A stretch of 64,000 nucleotides of DNA from Ewingella sp049889095 (GCA_049889095.1 JBLJFK010000001.1); one strand, 5' to 3'. Shown: positions 52,113-61,802, counted from the stretch's first letter. Program-made: numbers and translations. Notes: generated from the sequence alone by a model not told the origin.

Positions 52113-54395
52113 TTAGATTTTGCAGGCACCGCTTTCGCAGTCGTCAGCTACGTCAGCCTTCATGTCTTCTTGTACGTCATCGGCACCGTCGCGGGTGTTC
52201 TGATAGTACAAGGTTTTAACGCCGAATTTGTAGGCTGTCAGCAGATCTTTCAGTAGCTGTTTCATCGGCACTTTGCTGTTCGGGAAGCGCGACGGATCAT
52301 AATTGGTGTTAGACGAAATCGCCTGGTCGATGAATTTCTGCATCACGCCAACCAGTTGCAGGTAACCGTCGTTATTGGGCATATCCCACAGCAGTTCGTA
52401 CTGATCTTTCAAACGCTCATATTCAGGTACCACCTGACGCAGGATACCGTCTTTCGACGCTTTGATGCTGATATGGCCGCGAGGTGGTTCGATGCCGTTA
52501 GTGGCGTTGGAGATCTGCGAAGAAGTCTCGGACGGCATCAGCGCTGACAGCGTGGAGTTACGCAGACCGTGCGTTTTGATCTCGATGCGCAGTGCATCCC
52601 AGTCATAGTGCAGCGGTTCATCACAGATGGCATCGAGGTCTTTTTTATAGGTATCGATCGGCATGATGCCTTGCGCGTAAGTGGTTTCGTTGAACCACGG
52701 GCAGGCACCTTGCTCTTTGGCCAGATTATTCGAGGCTTTCAGCAGGTAGTACTGAATGGCTTCGAAGGTCTTGTGCGTCAGGTTGTTGGCGCTGCCATCA
52801 GAGTAGCGCACACCGTTCTTCGCCAGATAATAAGCGTAGTTAATCACGCCGATGCCCAAAGTGCGGCGGCCCATTGCGCCGCGATTGGCGGCCTTGATCG
52901 GGTAATCTTGATAGTCGAGCAGGGCATCGAGGGCACGCACAGCGAGCGTTGCCAGCTCTTCCAGATCGTCAAGACTTTCAATCGCACCTAGGTTAAATGC
53001 TGACAGCGTACACAGGGCAATTTCACCGTTTTCGTCGTTAACATCATCCAGTGGTTTGGTTGGCAGCGCGATTTCCAAACACAGGTTGGACTGGCGAACC
53101 GGTGCAATAGCTGGGTCAAATGGGCTATGAGTGTTGCAGTGGTCAACGTGCTGAATATAGATACGGCCCGTAGACGCACGTTCCTGCATCATCAGTGAGA
53201 ACAGCTCAACGGCTTTCACTTTCTGCTTACGGATGTTGCTGTCCTGCTCATATTGCACGTACAGGCGTTCGAATTCATCCTGATTGGCGAAGAATGCATC
53301 GTAGAGTCCAGGCACGTCAGACGGGCTGAACAACGTAATATCTCCGCCTTTCACCAGCCGCTGATACATCAGTTTGTTGATCTGCACGCCGTAGTCCATA
53401 TGACGAACGCGGTTACCTTCAACCCCACGGTTGTTCTTCAGTACCAGCAGGCTTTCTACTTCCAGATGCCACATCGGGTAGAACAGCGTTGCTGCACCGC
53501 CGCGCACGCCGCCCTGAGAGCAGGATTTGACCGCCGTTTGGAAATGTTTGTAGAACGGGATACAGCCAGTGTGGAAAGCTTCACCGCCGCGGATTGGGCT
53601 GCCCAGCGCACGGATGCGTCCAGCATTGATGCCTATGCCGGCACGCTGGGAAACGTACTTCACAATAGCGCTGGAGGTCGCGTTGATTGAGTCGAGGCTG
53701 TCGCCGCACTCGATCAGCACGCAGGAGCTGAACTGACGCGTCGGGGTGCGCACGCCAGACATTATTGGCGTAGGCAAGGAAATTTTGAACAGGGAAATCG
53801 CATCGTAGAAACGCTTCACGTAGTCCAGACGCGTTTCGCGCGGGTAGCCGGAGAACAGGCAGGCGGCGACCAAAATGTACAGGAACTGTGCGCTCTCGTA
53901 GATATCGCCGGTGACGCGGTTCTGCGCCAGGTATTTGCCTTCGAGCTGTTTGACCGCGGCATAAGAGAAATTCATGTCGCGCCAGTGATCGATATAACTG
54001 TCCATCTGCTCGAACTCTTCGGCCGTGTAGTCTTCCAGCAGATGCTTGTCATATTTGCCCATCTCGACCATGCGGGTTACCTGTGCGATCAAGGTCGGTG
54101 GTTCAAACTGGCCGTAGGCTTTTTTACGCAGGTGGAAAATCGCCAGACGCGCGGCCAGATATTGATAATCCGGCGCATCTTTAGAGATCAAATCCGCGGC
54201 AGCTTTAATAATGGTTTCATGAATATCGCTGGTTTTAATACCTTCATAAAACTGGATATGGGATCGGAGTTCAACTTGTGAAACGGAGACGTTTTGCAGA
54301 CCTTCAGCTGCCCAGTCTATGACTCGGTGAATTTTATCAAGGTTGATGCGTTCTTTACTGCCATCGCGTTTAGTAACAAGGAGACTCTGATTCAT
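52113..54395 (-). CDS. nrdA: Class Ia ribonucleotide reductase alpha subunit NrdA
   Basis: This 760-residue protein (E. coli 761) reduces ribonucleoside diphosphates. The N-terminal ATP-cone (about 5-95) with TKRDGSKERINLDKIHRVIDWA is the dATP/ATP activity site. The catalytic centre includes SNLCLEIALPTKP (Asn, Cys, Glu) and the paired Cys of the active site (SSCVLIECG for the first). The C-terminal redox pair is CESGAC near residues 753-758. The start at 54395 follows GCTCCTCATG-type leader sequence. The upstream gap carries NrdR and DnaA sites. Confidence 0.97.
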   Translation of the reverse strand: MNQSLLVTKRDGSKERINLDKIHRVIDWAAEGLQNVSVSQVELRSHIQFYEGIKTSDIHETIIKAAADLISKDAPDYQYLAARLAIFHLRKKAYGQFEPPTLIAQVTRMVEMGKYDKHLLEDYTAEEFEQMDSYIDHWRDMNFSYAAVKQLEGKYLAQNRVTGDIYESAQFLYILVAACLFSGYPRETRLDYVKRFYDAISLFKISLPTPIMSGVRTPTRQFSSCVLIECGDSLDSINATSSAIVKYVSQRAGIGINAGRIRALGSPIRGGEAFHTGCIPFYKHFQTAVKSCSQGGVRGGAATLFYPMWHLEVESLLVLKNNRGVEGNRVRHMDYGVQINKLMYQRLVKGGDITLFSPSDVPGLYDAFFANQDEFERLYVQYEQDSNIRKQKVKAVELFSLMMQERASTGRIYIQHVDHCNTHSPFDPAIAPVRQSNLCLEIALPTKPLDDVNDENGEIALCTLSAFNLGAIESLDDLEELATLAVRALDALLDYQDYPIKAANRGAMGRRTLGIGVINYAYYLAKNGVRYSDGSANNLTHKTFEAIQYYLLKASNNLAKEQGACPWFNETTYAQGIMPIDTYKKDLDAICDEPLHYDWDALRIEIKTHGLRNSTLSALMPSETSSQISNATNGIEPPRGHISIKASKDGILRQVVPEYERLKDQYELLWDMPNNDGYLQLVGVMQKFIDQAISSNTNYDPSRFPNSKVPMKQLLKDLLTAYKFGVKTLYYQNTRDGADDVQEDMKADVADDCESGACKI

Positions 54396-54492
54396 GAGGA
54401 GCTGTACCTTAGATGTCTATAAACAGTCTGACCAGACACGAATTCAGATTAGAGGGACTTCACTCGTCTGTAGTGTGCTGGTCAGGATATAA

Positions 54493-54508
54493 ACACAATA
54501 TATTGTGG
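54493..54508 (-). promoter_or_regulatory. NrdR box 1 upstream of nrdA
   Basis: ACACAATATATTGTGG closely fits the NrdR-box consensus (ACACwAtATaTwGtgt). NrdR represses nrd operons when dATP/ATP is bound. Its position about 100 bp upstream of the nrdA start fits the promoter. Confidence 0.8.
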
Positions 54509-54524
54509 ATTTGTTATTTTCTGA

Positions 54525-54540
54525 TGACAAGATAGTGACT
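54525..54540 (-). promoter_or_regulatory. NrdR box 2 (degenerate) upstream of nrdA
   Basis: TGACAAGATAGTGACT matches about 10 of 16 box positions and begins 32 bases from box 1. Paired boxes about three helical turns apart are the usual arrangement, so position supports it despite the weak match. Confidence 0.5.
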
Positions 54541-54577
54541 GAATGCCCCTTTTGCAAGTGAACAAAACGGCTCATTT

Positions 54578-54586
54578 TGTGGATAA
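54578..54586 (-). promoter_or_regulatory. DnaA box upstream of nrdA
   Basis: TGTGGATAA, read as TTATCCACA on the minus strand, is the strongest DnaA-box form. DnaA binds upstream of nrdA in E. coli and couples its transcription to replication initiation. A near match (TGTGGATTT) at 54504-54512 overlaps NrdR box 1. Confidence 0.75.
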
Positions 54587-54811
54587 GTTGGGGAGAAATT
54601 TGGGGGGCAAGCCTGAAGCGTACGTGGTTGCTGGCACGCTGGAGTGTCAATAACTTCGATACGATTTTCTTATATATTTTGAAATGTTGATCGACTGCCG
54701 ATTTCTTAAACGTTAGAAAAAAACGCTATATTGATGCAGGTAACTATTCCAAAAAAACATGTTGCGCAGTTATGCTATGCCAACGCGCTAAAAAATAACA
54801 TCTTAGTGACT

Positions 54812-54858
54812 TTCCGGGCGCTGAGTTGGCCCCTGGGCAGGGTTTTCTGCGCCCGGAA
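54812..54858. terminator. GC-rich inverted repeat downstream of ubiG
   Basis: TTCCGGGCGC (54812-54821) pairs perfectly with GCGCCCGGAA (54849-54858). It lies about 40 bases after the ubiG stop and could end its transcript, but no T run follows on the minus strand. Confidence 0.5.
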
Positions 54859-54898
54859 GGAAATTTCTTCGTTGACGATAACGTTATTGTACTTCTCG

Positions 54899-55636
54899 TC
54901 ATTGTACCTCTGTCTCTGGCGACTGCGTATGGACCATGTAGTTTACGTCGACGTTTGGCCCGAGTTTGAAATGATCGGTCAGCGGGTTGTAGTGCAGACC
55001 GATAATATGGCGCTCACACAGCGGAGTACGGTCAACCATTGCCAGTAATTCAGACGGTTTGATGAATTTTTTGATGTCATGGGTGCCTTTGGGCACCATT
55101 TTCAGCACATATTCTGCACCAAAAATAGCCATCAGCCAGGCTTTGTTGTTACGGTTGATGGTCGAGAAAAAGACGTGACCTCCGGGTTTCACCAAACGTG
55201 CGCAGGCAGCGACCACGGAAGCCGGATCCGGTACATGCTCGAGCATCTCCATACAGGTGACCACGTCATACTGCTGTGGATGCGCGTCGGCATGAGCTTC
55301 TACGAATTCCTGGATGTAATTCACCTTCACGCCACTTTCCAGCGCATGCAGGCGAGCAACCTGTAAAGGCTCGCCGCCCATATCCAGCCCGGTAACGGTG
55401 GCACCCGCTATTGCCATGCTTTCGCTTAGAATGCCGCCGCCGCAGCCGACGTCGAGAACGTTCTTCTCAAACAGGCCGTCTGCACGTTCGAGAATATAGT
55501 TCAGGCGCAGCGGATTGATGCGGTGCAGCGGCTTGAATTCCCCTTCCAGGTCCCACCAGCGCGAGGCGACAGCCTCAAACTTGGCGATCTCATTGTGGTC
55601 AATATTCTGTGTGTTGGCATTCGATGCAGTATTCAT
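54899..55636 (-). CDS. ubiG: Ubiquinone biosynthesis O-methyltransferase UbiG
   Basis: This 245-residue class I SAM methyltransferase (E. coli 240) performs both O-methylations of ubiquinone synthesis. Motif I is VLDVGCGGGILSE (about residues 60-72), motif post-I is GLDMGGE, and the later motif CMEMLEHVPDP is the UbiG/COQ3 signature. The amphipathic region KMVPKGTHDIKKFIKP contacts the membrane in the E. coli enzyme. AAGGAG lies 11 bases upstream. It is divergent from gyrA, as in E. coli. Confidence 0.96.
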   Translation of the reverse strand: MNTASNANTQNIDHNEIAKFEAVASRWWDLEGEFKPLHRINPLRLNYILERADGLFEKNVLDVGCGGGILSESMAIAGATVTGLDMGGEPLQVARLHALESGVKVNYIQEFVEAHADAHPQQYDVVTCMEMLEHVPDPASVVAACARLVKPGGHVFFSTINRNNKAWLMAIFGAEYVLKMVPKGTHDIKKFIKPSELLAMVDRTPLCERHIIGLHYNPLTDHFKLGPNVDVNYMVHTQSPETEVQ

Positions 55637-55906
55637 GAGTGTGATGAACTCCTTAATCCTCGTTAAGCCAGATTATACATATTCCTTGTGAAGGGATTCA
55701 GTTTTGTATTTCTGCTCACTGTTTGAGCGAATGGTGGCGTTTTATTCGGGGCTGAGGCAACGGTTTGATTATCGTTGGATAATAGCGGGTAAAAAGGGAG
55801 GTTCTTTTCCACAGATCTCAGCTTTGTGGTATAGTTTTACACCTTTGCGCTACATACGCCTAAGTAGGCAGCGGCCATGAATAATCAGTAGAGGGATAGC
55901 AGCTCC

Positions 55907-58585
55907 ATGAGCGACCTTGCCAGAGAAATCACACCGATAAGCATCGAAGAAGAGCTGAAAAACTCTTATTTGGATTACGCTATGTCCGTTATTGTCGGAC
56001 GTGCGTTGCCAGATGTGCGCGATGGTTTAAAACCGGTGCACCGCCGCGTACTTTACGCAATGAATGTTCTGGGTAACGACTGGAACAAAGCCTATAAGAA
56101 ATCGGCCCGTGTGGTTGGTGACGTTATAGGTAAATATCACCCGCACGGTGATACTGCGGTTTATGACACCATCGTACGTATGGCCCAGCCTTTTTCACTT
56201 CGCTACATGTTGGTGGACGGGCAGGGTAACTTCGGTTCGGTAGACGGCGACTCCGCTGCTGCCATGCGTTATACCGAAATTCGTATGTCTAAAATCGCCC
56301 ACGAACTGTTGGCCGATTTAGAGAAAGATACCGTTGACTTTGTGCCGAACTATGATGGCACCGAGCAAATCCCTGCAGTAATGCCAACCCGTATTCCTAA
56401 CCTGTTGGTTAACGGTTCTTCCGGTATTGCCGTCGGTATGGCGACCAACATCCCGCCACATAACCTCACTGAGGTTATCAACGGCTGTCTGGCGTTTATC
56501 GAAGACGAAAACATCAGCATTGAAGGGCTGATGGAACACATTCCGGGGCCAGACTTCCCGACGGCAGCCATCATCAATGGCCGTCGTGGCATTGAAGAAG
56601 CCTACCGCACCGGTCGCGGCAAAATTCTGCTCCGCGCCCGTGCGGAAGTGGAAGCTGATGCCAAAACTGGCCGCGAAACCATCATTGTTCACGAAATCCC
56701 GTATCAGGTGAATAAAGCCCGTCTGATCGAAAAGATCGCCGAGCTGGTGAAGGAAAAACGCCTTGAAGGCATCAGTGCGCTGCGCGATGAGTCTGATAAA
56801 GACGGTATGCGCATTGTTATTGAAATCAAACGTGACGCCGTGGGTGAAGTGGTTCTCAACAACCTCTACTCCCTGACTCAGTTGCAGACCACGTTTGGTA
56901 TCAATATGGTGGCCCTGCATCAGGGTCAGCCAAAAATTCTTGGCCTGAAAGACATCCTGTCCGCGTTTGTCCGTCACCGCCGTGAAGTGGTGACGCGCCG
57001 TACGATTTTTGAGCTGCGCAAAGCCCGTGACCGCGCCCATATCCTTGAAGCCCTGGCCATTGCTCTGGCTAACATCGACCCTATCATTGAACTGATCCGT
57101 GCTGCGCAATCTCCGGCTGAAGCGAAAGCTGGCCTGATTGCCCGTTCATGGGATCTGGGCAACGTAGCGGCCATGCTGGCCAGTGCCGGTGATGACGCTG
57201 CACGTCCTGAGTGGCTGGAACCTGAGTTCGGTATTCACGAAGGTAAATACTTCCTGACCGAACAGCAGGCACAAGCCATTCTGGATCTGCGTTTGCAGAA
57301 ACTGACCGGCCTTGAACACGAAAAGCTACTGGATGAATATAAAGAGCTGCTGACGCAAATCGCTGAGCTGATATTCATTCTGGAAAACCCCGATCGTCTG
57401 ATGGAAGTCATTCGTGAAGAGCTGGAAGCGATCCGCGATCAATACACCGATCCACGTCGCACTGAAATTACTGCCAATACCTCCGACATCAACATCGAAG
57501 ACCTGATCAATCAGGAAGACGTGGTGGTAACGCTGTCGCATCAGGGCTATGTGAAATACCAGCCCCTGACCGACTACGAAGCGCAACGTCGTGGTGGTAA
57601 AGGTAAGTCTGCAGCACGCATCAAAGAAGAAGATTTCATCGACCGCCTGCTGGTGGCCAACACCCACGATACCATTCTGATGTTCTCCAGCCGTGGTCGT
57701 TTGTACTGGATGAAGGTTTACCAACTGCCGGAAGCCAGTCGTGGAGCTCGTGGCCGCCCAATCGTCAACCTGTTGCCGCTTGAGCCAAACGAACGTATTA
57801 CCGCCATTCTTCCAGTACGCGAGTACGAAGAAGGTCGCCATGTGTTTATGGCAACCGCTAGCGGTACAGTGAAGAAAACGGCACTGACCGATTTCAGTCG
57901 TCCGCGCAGTGCTGGCATTATCGCCATCAACCTCAACGAGGGTGATGAGCTGATTGGTGTTGACCTGACTGACGGTAAAGATGAAGTCATGCTGTTCTCC
58001 GCCGCCGGTAAAGTGGTGCGTTTCTCTGAAGAAGCGGTGCGTAAGATGGGCCGAACGGCGACCGGTGTTCGCGGTATCCGTCTGGGTTCAGGCGACAGCG
58101 TGGTATCACTGATCGTTCCTCGCGGTGAAGGTTCTATCCTGACCGTCACGCAAAACGGTTACGGCAAACGCACAGAATCGGCTGAGTATCCAACCAAGTC
58201 CCGTGCAACACAGGGTGTTATCTCGATCAAAGTGAGCGAGCGTAACGGTCCGGTTGTTGGCGCGATCCAGGTGGATGAAGCCGATCAGATCATGATGATC
58301 ACCGATGCGGGTACGCTGGTACGTACTCGTGTTTCTGAAGTCAGTACCGTAGGCCGTAACACCCAGGGTGTTACGCTTATCCGTACTGCGGAAGGTGAGA
58401 ATGTGGTCGGTCTGCAACGCGTGGCTGAGCCAGTGGAAGACGAAGAGCTCGACGGCGTCGCAACCGAAGAGGGTGAACTGGAAGCCGCTCAGGCGAGCGA
58501 CCTGCCGGATGAAGTAGAATCTGACGACGAATCTGTTGAAGATGATGAAGCGGATTCTGATGAAACGGATTCTGAGAAAGAATAA
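55907..58585 (+). CDS. gyrA: DNA gyrase subunit A
   Basis: This 892-residue protein (E. coli 875) is the breakage-reunion subunit. It has the winged helix domain, catalytic Tyr122 in AAMRYTEI, and the GyrA box QRRGGKG at about residue 560 at the start of the beta-pinwheel C-terminal domain. The C-terminal acidic tail (from about 850: repeated Glu/Asp) is longer than in E. coli. The quinolone-determining region reads HPHGDTAVYDT: residue 83 is Thr (codon ACT at 56153-56155) where E. coli has Ser, while Asp87 is kept. Thr83 also occurs as wild type in some Enterobacterales. Confidence 0.97.
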   Translation: MSDLAREITPISIEEELKNSYLDYAMSVIVGRALPDVRDGLKPVHRRVLYAMNVLGNDWNKAYKKSARVVGDVIGKYHPHGDTAVYDTIVRMAQPFSLRYMLVDGQGNFGSVDGDSAAAMRYTEIRMSKIAHELLADLEKDTVDFVPNYDGTEQIPAVMPTRIPNLLVNGSSGIAVGMATNIPPHNLTEVINGCLAFIEDENISIEGLMEHIPGPDFPTAAIINGRRGIEEAYRTGRGKILLRARAEVEADAKTGRETIIVHEIPYQVNKARLIEKIAELVKEKRLEGISALRDESDKDGMRIVIEIKRDAVGEVVLNNLYSLTQLQTTFGINMVALHQGQPKILGLKDILSAFVRHRREVVTRRTIFELRKARDRAHILEALAIALANIDPIIELIRAAQSPAEAKAGLIARSWDLGNVAAMLASAGDDAARPEWLEPEFGIHEGKYFLTEQQAQAILDLRLQKLTGLEHEKLLDEYKELLTQIAELIFILENPDRLMEVIREELEAIRDQYTDPRRTEITANTSDINIEDLINQEDVVVTLSHQGYVKYQPLTDYEAQRRGGKGKSAARIKEEDFIDRLLVANTHDTILMFSSRGRLYWMKVYQLPEASRGARGRPIVNLLPLEPNERITAILPVREYEEGRHVFMATASGTVKKTALTDFSRPRSAGIIAINLNEGDELIGVDLTDGKDEVMLFSAAGKVVRFSEEAVRKMGRTATGVRGIRLGSGDSVVSLIVPRGEGSILTVTQNGYGKRTESAEYPTKSRATQGVISIKVSERNGPVVGAIQVDEADQIMMITDAGTLVRTRVSEVSTVGRNTQGVTLIRTAEGENVVGLQRVAEPVEDEELDGVATEEGELEAAQASDLPDEVESDDESVEDDEADSDETDSEKE

Positions 58586-58604
58586 GTTTCGGCAGTGTTG
58601 AAAC

Positions 58605-58641
58605 AGGGCATAGCATGGCAACGTGTTATGCCCTTTCTTTT
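58605..58641 (+). terminator. Rho-independent terminator of gyrA
   Basis: AGGGCATA (58605-58612) pairs with TATGCCCT (58627-58634), with further pairs toward the loop, followed by TTCTTTTTAT. Confidence 0.8.
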
Positions 58642-58642
58642 T

Positions 58643-58843
58643 ATACCCGTCATCCTTCAAGCCGCAGGTGCGTTGGCTGCGTTACTCGCCCCATCCTTGG
58701 GACTCGCCCCTAAAGGGGCCGCTGCAAGCAGCGTTCAAATCTGCTCCTGGCAGATTTGTCGCTCACCCGAATCACTTACCGGTGTAAGCTCATCGGGATT
58801 CGCTCCCTTGCCGCCTTCCTACGGCTCGAATGATTTTGGGTAT
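58643..58843 (+). repeat. Long-form ERIC element between gyrA and rcsC
   Basis: About 201 bp with ERIC ends (ATACCCGTCATCCTTCAAG and TTTTGGGTAT), the TTGCCGCCTTCCT segment and the CACTTACCGGTGTAAGCTC palindrome. Relative to the 127-bp form, about 73 extra bases (roughly 58683-58755, rich in short hairpins such as GCCCCTAAAGGGGC) lie after GTTGGCTGCGTT. Longer ERICs with an internal insertion of this size are known from Yersinia-type genomes. Confidence 0.85.
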
Positions 58844-58916
58844 CGTCTCTGAATCAATAGTGTATTCTGATGGCCGTTTTCCGCCGTGGTGACGTCGCAA
58901 TGTTAATGGTAGCCTC

Positions 58917-61787
58917 TTGAAATATCTTACTTCGTTTAGAACAACGCTCAGAATCTCCCGCTATCTCTTCCGGGTTCTGGCCTTTATGTTGTGGTCACTT
59001 GGCGCACTGCTAACGACGTTCTACGTGCTCAATATTTTCCATACCAAGGAGTCTGAAATCCGTGATGAGGACAACCTCAACTACGATCAGGCGCAGAGTT
59101 ATATCCGAAATTCCGAAGATATTATGCGGGATATCAAATACATTGCTGAAAAACGCCTCAATGACTCCATGACCGGCCTGGACATCATCAACGGTGTCAT
59201 TAGTAGCAAAAATACCACGCCAACCTATCATCCACTCTATTCCGAATCCGACTGCTCCAAGCTCAATAGCAGCAACCGCAATTCGCTGAATTCGCTCGGT
59301 AACATGATTCACTATTGGAAAGATAATTTCACCGATGCCTATGATCTTAATCGGGTTTTTTTCATCGGTGGCGAGAGTCTGTGCATGGTGGATTTTGGCC
59401 TTAACAGCGTGCCAATTGAGCGCGAAAACAGCACAGGGCTCAAATCACTGCATGAGAAGATTCTGAAATACCGCAATGGTAAAAATCAGGATAAGGAAAA
59501 CAGCCTGTACTGGGTGTCATCCGGTCCGAATAAAGATCTGGGTTATCTCTATATGCTGACGCCGATTTACGTCGGCAACAAACTCGAAGCTTTGATGGGG
59601 ATCCAGCAGACATTGCGTTTGGAAGATATGGTGGCCGCGGGTTCACAGCATACCGGCGTGACCCTGCTCGATGATGATAATCAACCGTTGCTACGTTTAT
59701 CCGAAGGTGGGCATCACGCTTCCCTGCCGGGGCATTACCCCGAAGAACCTCACTATTTTGGTTACATGAATGGCTATAACGATCTGGTCTACAAAAAACC
59801 GTTGTCGTCTTCGGGCCTGAGCGTGGTCTACTCCCTGCCGTTTAACACCGTGATTGAGCGTTTTAAGATCCTTATCTTCAATGCGGTGCTGCTTAATATT
59901 TTCTCAGCGTTGCTGCTGTTTATTCTGGCGTGGGTGTTTGAGAGGAAAATGTTCCTGCCCGCGGAAGAGAATGCTTTCCGCCTGGAAGAGCATGAGCAGT
60001 TCAATCATAAAATCGTGGCTTCGGCACCGGTTGGGATCTCAATTTTACGCATCAGCGATGGCGTGAATATTCTGAGTAACGAACTGGCGCATAACTATAT
60101 CAACATGCTGACAGCAGAGGATCGCCAGCGCATCACGCGCATTATTTGCGATCAGCAGGTCAATCTTGTCGATGTGATCACCAAAGATAACAACAATATC
60201 CAGTTAAGTTTTGTTCACTCGCGTTATCGCAATGAGGACGTGGCGATTTGCGTACTCATTGATGTCAGTGCGCGGGTCAAAATGGAAGAGTCCTTGCAGG
60301 AGATGGCGAATGCCGCCGAGCAGGCCAGTCAGTCGAAATCGATGTTTCTCGCCACGGTCAGCCATGAACTGCGTACACCGCTGTACGGTATTATCGGTAA
60401 TCTGGATCTGCTGCAAACTCAGGGTCTGCCGCAGGGCGTCGATCGTCTGGTGACGGCGATGAACAACTCGTCAGCACTGTTACTGAAAATCATTAGCGAT
60501 ATTCTCGATTTCTCTAAAATAGAGTCTGAACAGCTCAAAATTGAACCGCAGCCATTTTCCTGTCGTGAAATGATCACCCACGTTGCGGGTAATTATCTGC
60601 CGCTGGTGGTAAAAAAACATCTTGGACTCTACTGCTTCATCGAGCATAACGTACCGATGTCATTCCAGGGCGATCCGGTGCGCCTGCAACAAGTGCTGTC
60701 TAACATTCTTAATAATGCCATCAAATTTACCGACACTGGCTGCATCGTGCTGCATGCGCGGACGTGCGGGAACTATATGGAATTCCAGATCCGCGATACC
60801 GGCTGCGGTATTCCTGAGCGAGAAATCACCCGCCTGTTTGATCCGTTCTTCCAGGTTGGTACCGGCGTGCAGCGCCATTTCCAGGGAACCGGACTTGGGC
60901 TGGCAATCTGTGAGAAGCTGATTAACCTGATGGACGGGGATATCTCGGTCGATTCCGAGCCGGGTCTGGGCAGTCAGTTCACCGTGCGAATTCCGCTGTA
61001 TGACGCGATATTCCCGTCTGAACAGCCGCTTGATCTGTGGCAGGGTAAAACGCTGTGGCTTGAGATCCGCAATGCGCATCTGGAAAGCTATCTTATGCAG
61101 TTGTTACGATATCAGGGCGCCAATGTTCATCGCTGGGACGAAGAGCATATCAGCCAGTCGGGTGACGTGCTGATAACGGACACCTCGCTGATTCATGAAG
61201 ATAAGCTGGCGGCACAGATTGAATTTTCCATCGACCATATTGGCCCGCCGGTAGAAACCCGGCCTGGCTATTGGATCTATAGCACCTCAACCCCGCTGGA
61301 AGTTACTGCGTTGCTTAACCGTATCTATCAACTGGTCGATCCGGCAGAAGCGGGGGGATTATCATTGCCTGCGCAAGAATCAGCGGCAATTCAGGACAAC
61401 AGTGATATTCATCTGCTGGTGGTGGACGACCACCCGATTAACCGTCGTCTGCTGGCCGATCAGCTCAGTTCGATGAGCTACCAGGTCGTCACAGCCAATG
61501 ATGGGATGGATGCGCTCGAAGCGATTAAAGTCCACACCGTTGATATCGTGCTCAGTGACGTCAATATGCCAAAACTCGACGGTTACGGTCTAACCCAGAA
61601 GCTGCGCGAGCTGGGCTATACTTTGCCGGTGATTGGCGTGACGGCAAATGCGCTGGCCGAACAGCGTCAGCGTTGCCTGGAGGCGGGAATGGATAATTGC
61701 CTGTCAAAACCGGTCACGCTGGAAACGCTCCGCGACACGCTGGCCTATTACAGCAAAGTGGTGCGGCGTAGCCGGGATAATCACTAA
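58917..61787 (+). CDS. rcsC: Hybrid sensor histidine kinase RcsC
   Basis: This 956-residue inner-membrane hybrid kinase (E. coli 949) starts with TTG, as in E. coli. Two membrane helices (about 20-42 and 310-335) flank the periplasmic domain. A PAS-like/linker region is followed by the HisKA phosphoacceptor His483 in TVSHELRTPLYG, then the ATPase domain (NAIKFTDTG, DTGCGIP, GTGLGLAI). The receiver domain has Asp881 in VLSDVNMPK, with VVDDHPINR and the KPVT Lys. It passes phosphate through RcsD to RcsB in envelope stress, controlling capsule, motility and ompC/osm genes. Convergent with rcsB. Confidence 0.96.
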   Translation: MKYLTSFRTTLRISRYLFRVLAFMLWSLGALLTTFYVLNIFHTKESEIRDEDNLNYDQAQSYIRNSEDIMRDIKYIAEKRLNDSMTGLDIINGVISSKNTTPTYHPLYSESDCSKLNSSNRNSLNSLGNMIHYWKDNFTDAYDLNRVFFIGGESLCMVDFGLNSVPIERENSTGLKSLHEKILKYRNGKNQDKENSLYWVSSGPNKDLGYLYMLTPIYVGNKLEALMGIQQTLRLEDMVAAGSQHTGVTLLDDDNQPLLRLSEGGHHASLPGHYPEEPHYFGYMNGYNDLVYKKPLSSSGLSVVYSLPFNTVIERFKILIFNAVLLNIFSALLLFILAWVFERKMFLPAEENAFRLEEHEQFNHKIVASAPVGISILRISDGVNILSNELAHNYINMLTAEDRQRITRIICDQQVNLVDVITKDNNNIQLSFVHSRYRNEDVAICVLIDVSARVKMEESLQEMANAAEQASQSKSMFLATVSHELRTPLYGIIGNLDLLQTQGLPQGVDRLVTAMNNSSALLLKIISDILDFSKIESEQLKIEPQPFSCREMITHVAGNYLPLVVKKHLGLYCFIEHNVPMSFQGDPVRLQQVLSNILNNAIKFTDTGCIVLHARTCGNYMEFQIRDTGCGIPEREITRLFDPFFQVGTGVQRHFQGTGLGLAICEKLINLMDGDISVDSEPGLGSQFTVRIPLYDAIFPSEQPLDLWQGKTLWLEIRNAHLESYLMQLLRYQGANVHRWDEEHISQSGDVLITDTSLIHEDKLAAQIEFSIDHIGPPVETRPGYWIYSTSTPLEVTALLNRIYQLVDPAEAGGLSLPAQESAAIQDNSDIHLLVVDDHPINRRLLADQLSSMSYQVVTANDGMDALEAIKVHTVDIVLSDVNMPKLDGYGLTQKLRELGYTLPVIGVTANALAEQRQRCLEAGMDNCLSKPVTLETLRDTLAYYSKVVRRSRDNH

Positions 61788-61802
61788 ACTGTGGTCAATA
61801 AA

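Larger units (their letters stand above)
54396..54898. other. nrdA promoter region and ubiG/nrdA gap (503 bp)
   Basis: No credible gene. The right half includes a GC-rich inverted repeat at 54812-54858 just downstream of ubiG. The left half carries the control sites of nrdA listed separately. Confidence 0.65.

Noticed and set aside
54731..55048. 105-residue plus-strand frame between nrdA and ubiG
   Set aside because: It overlaps the 3' end of ubiG and a GC-rich hairpin; no coding evidence.
56318..57109. 263-residue frame antisense to gyrA
   Set aside because: It is the complement-strand reading of strongly conserved gyrA codons and has no likely start signal or known domain.
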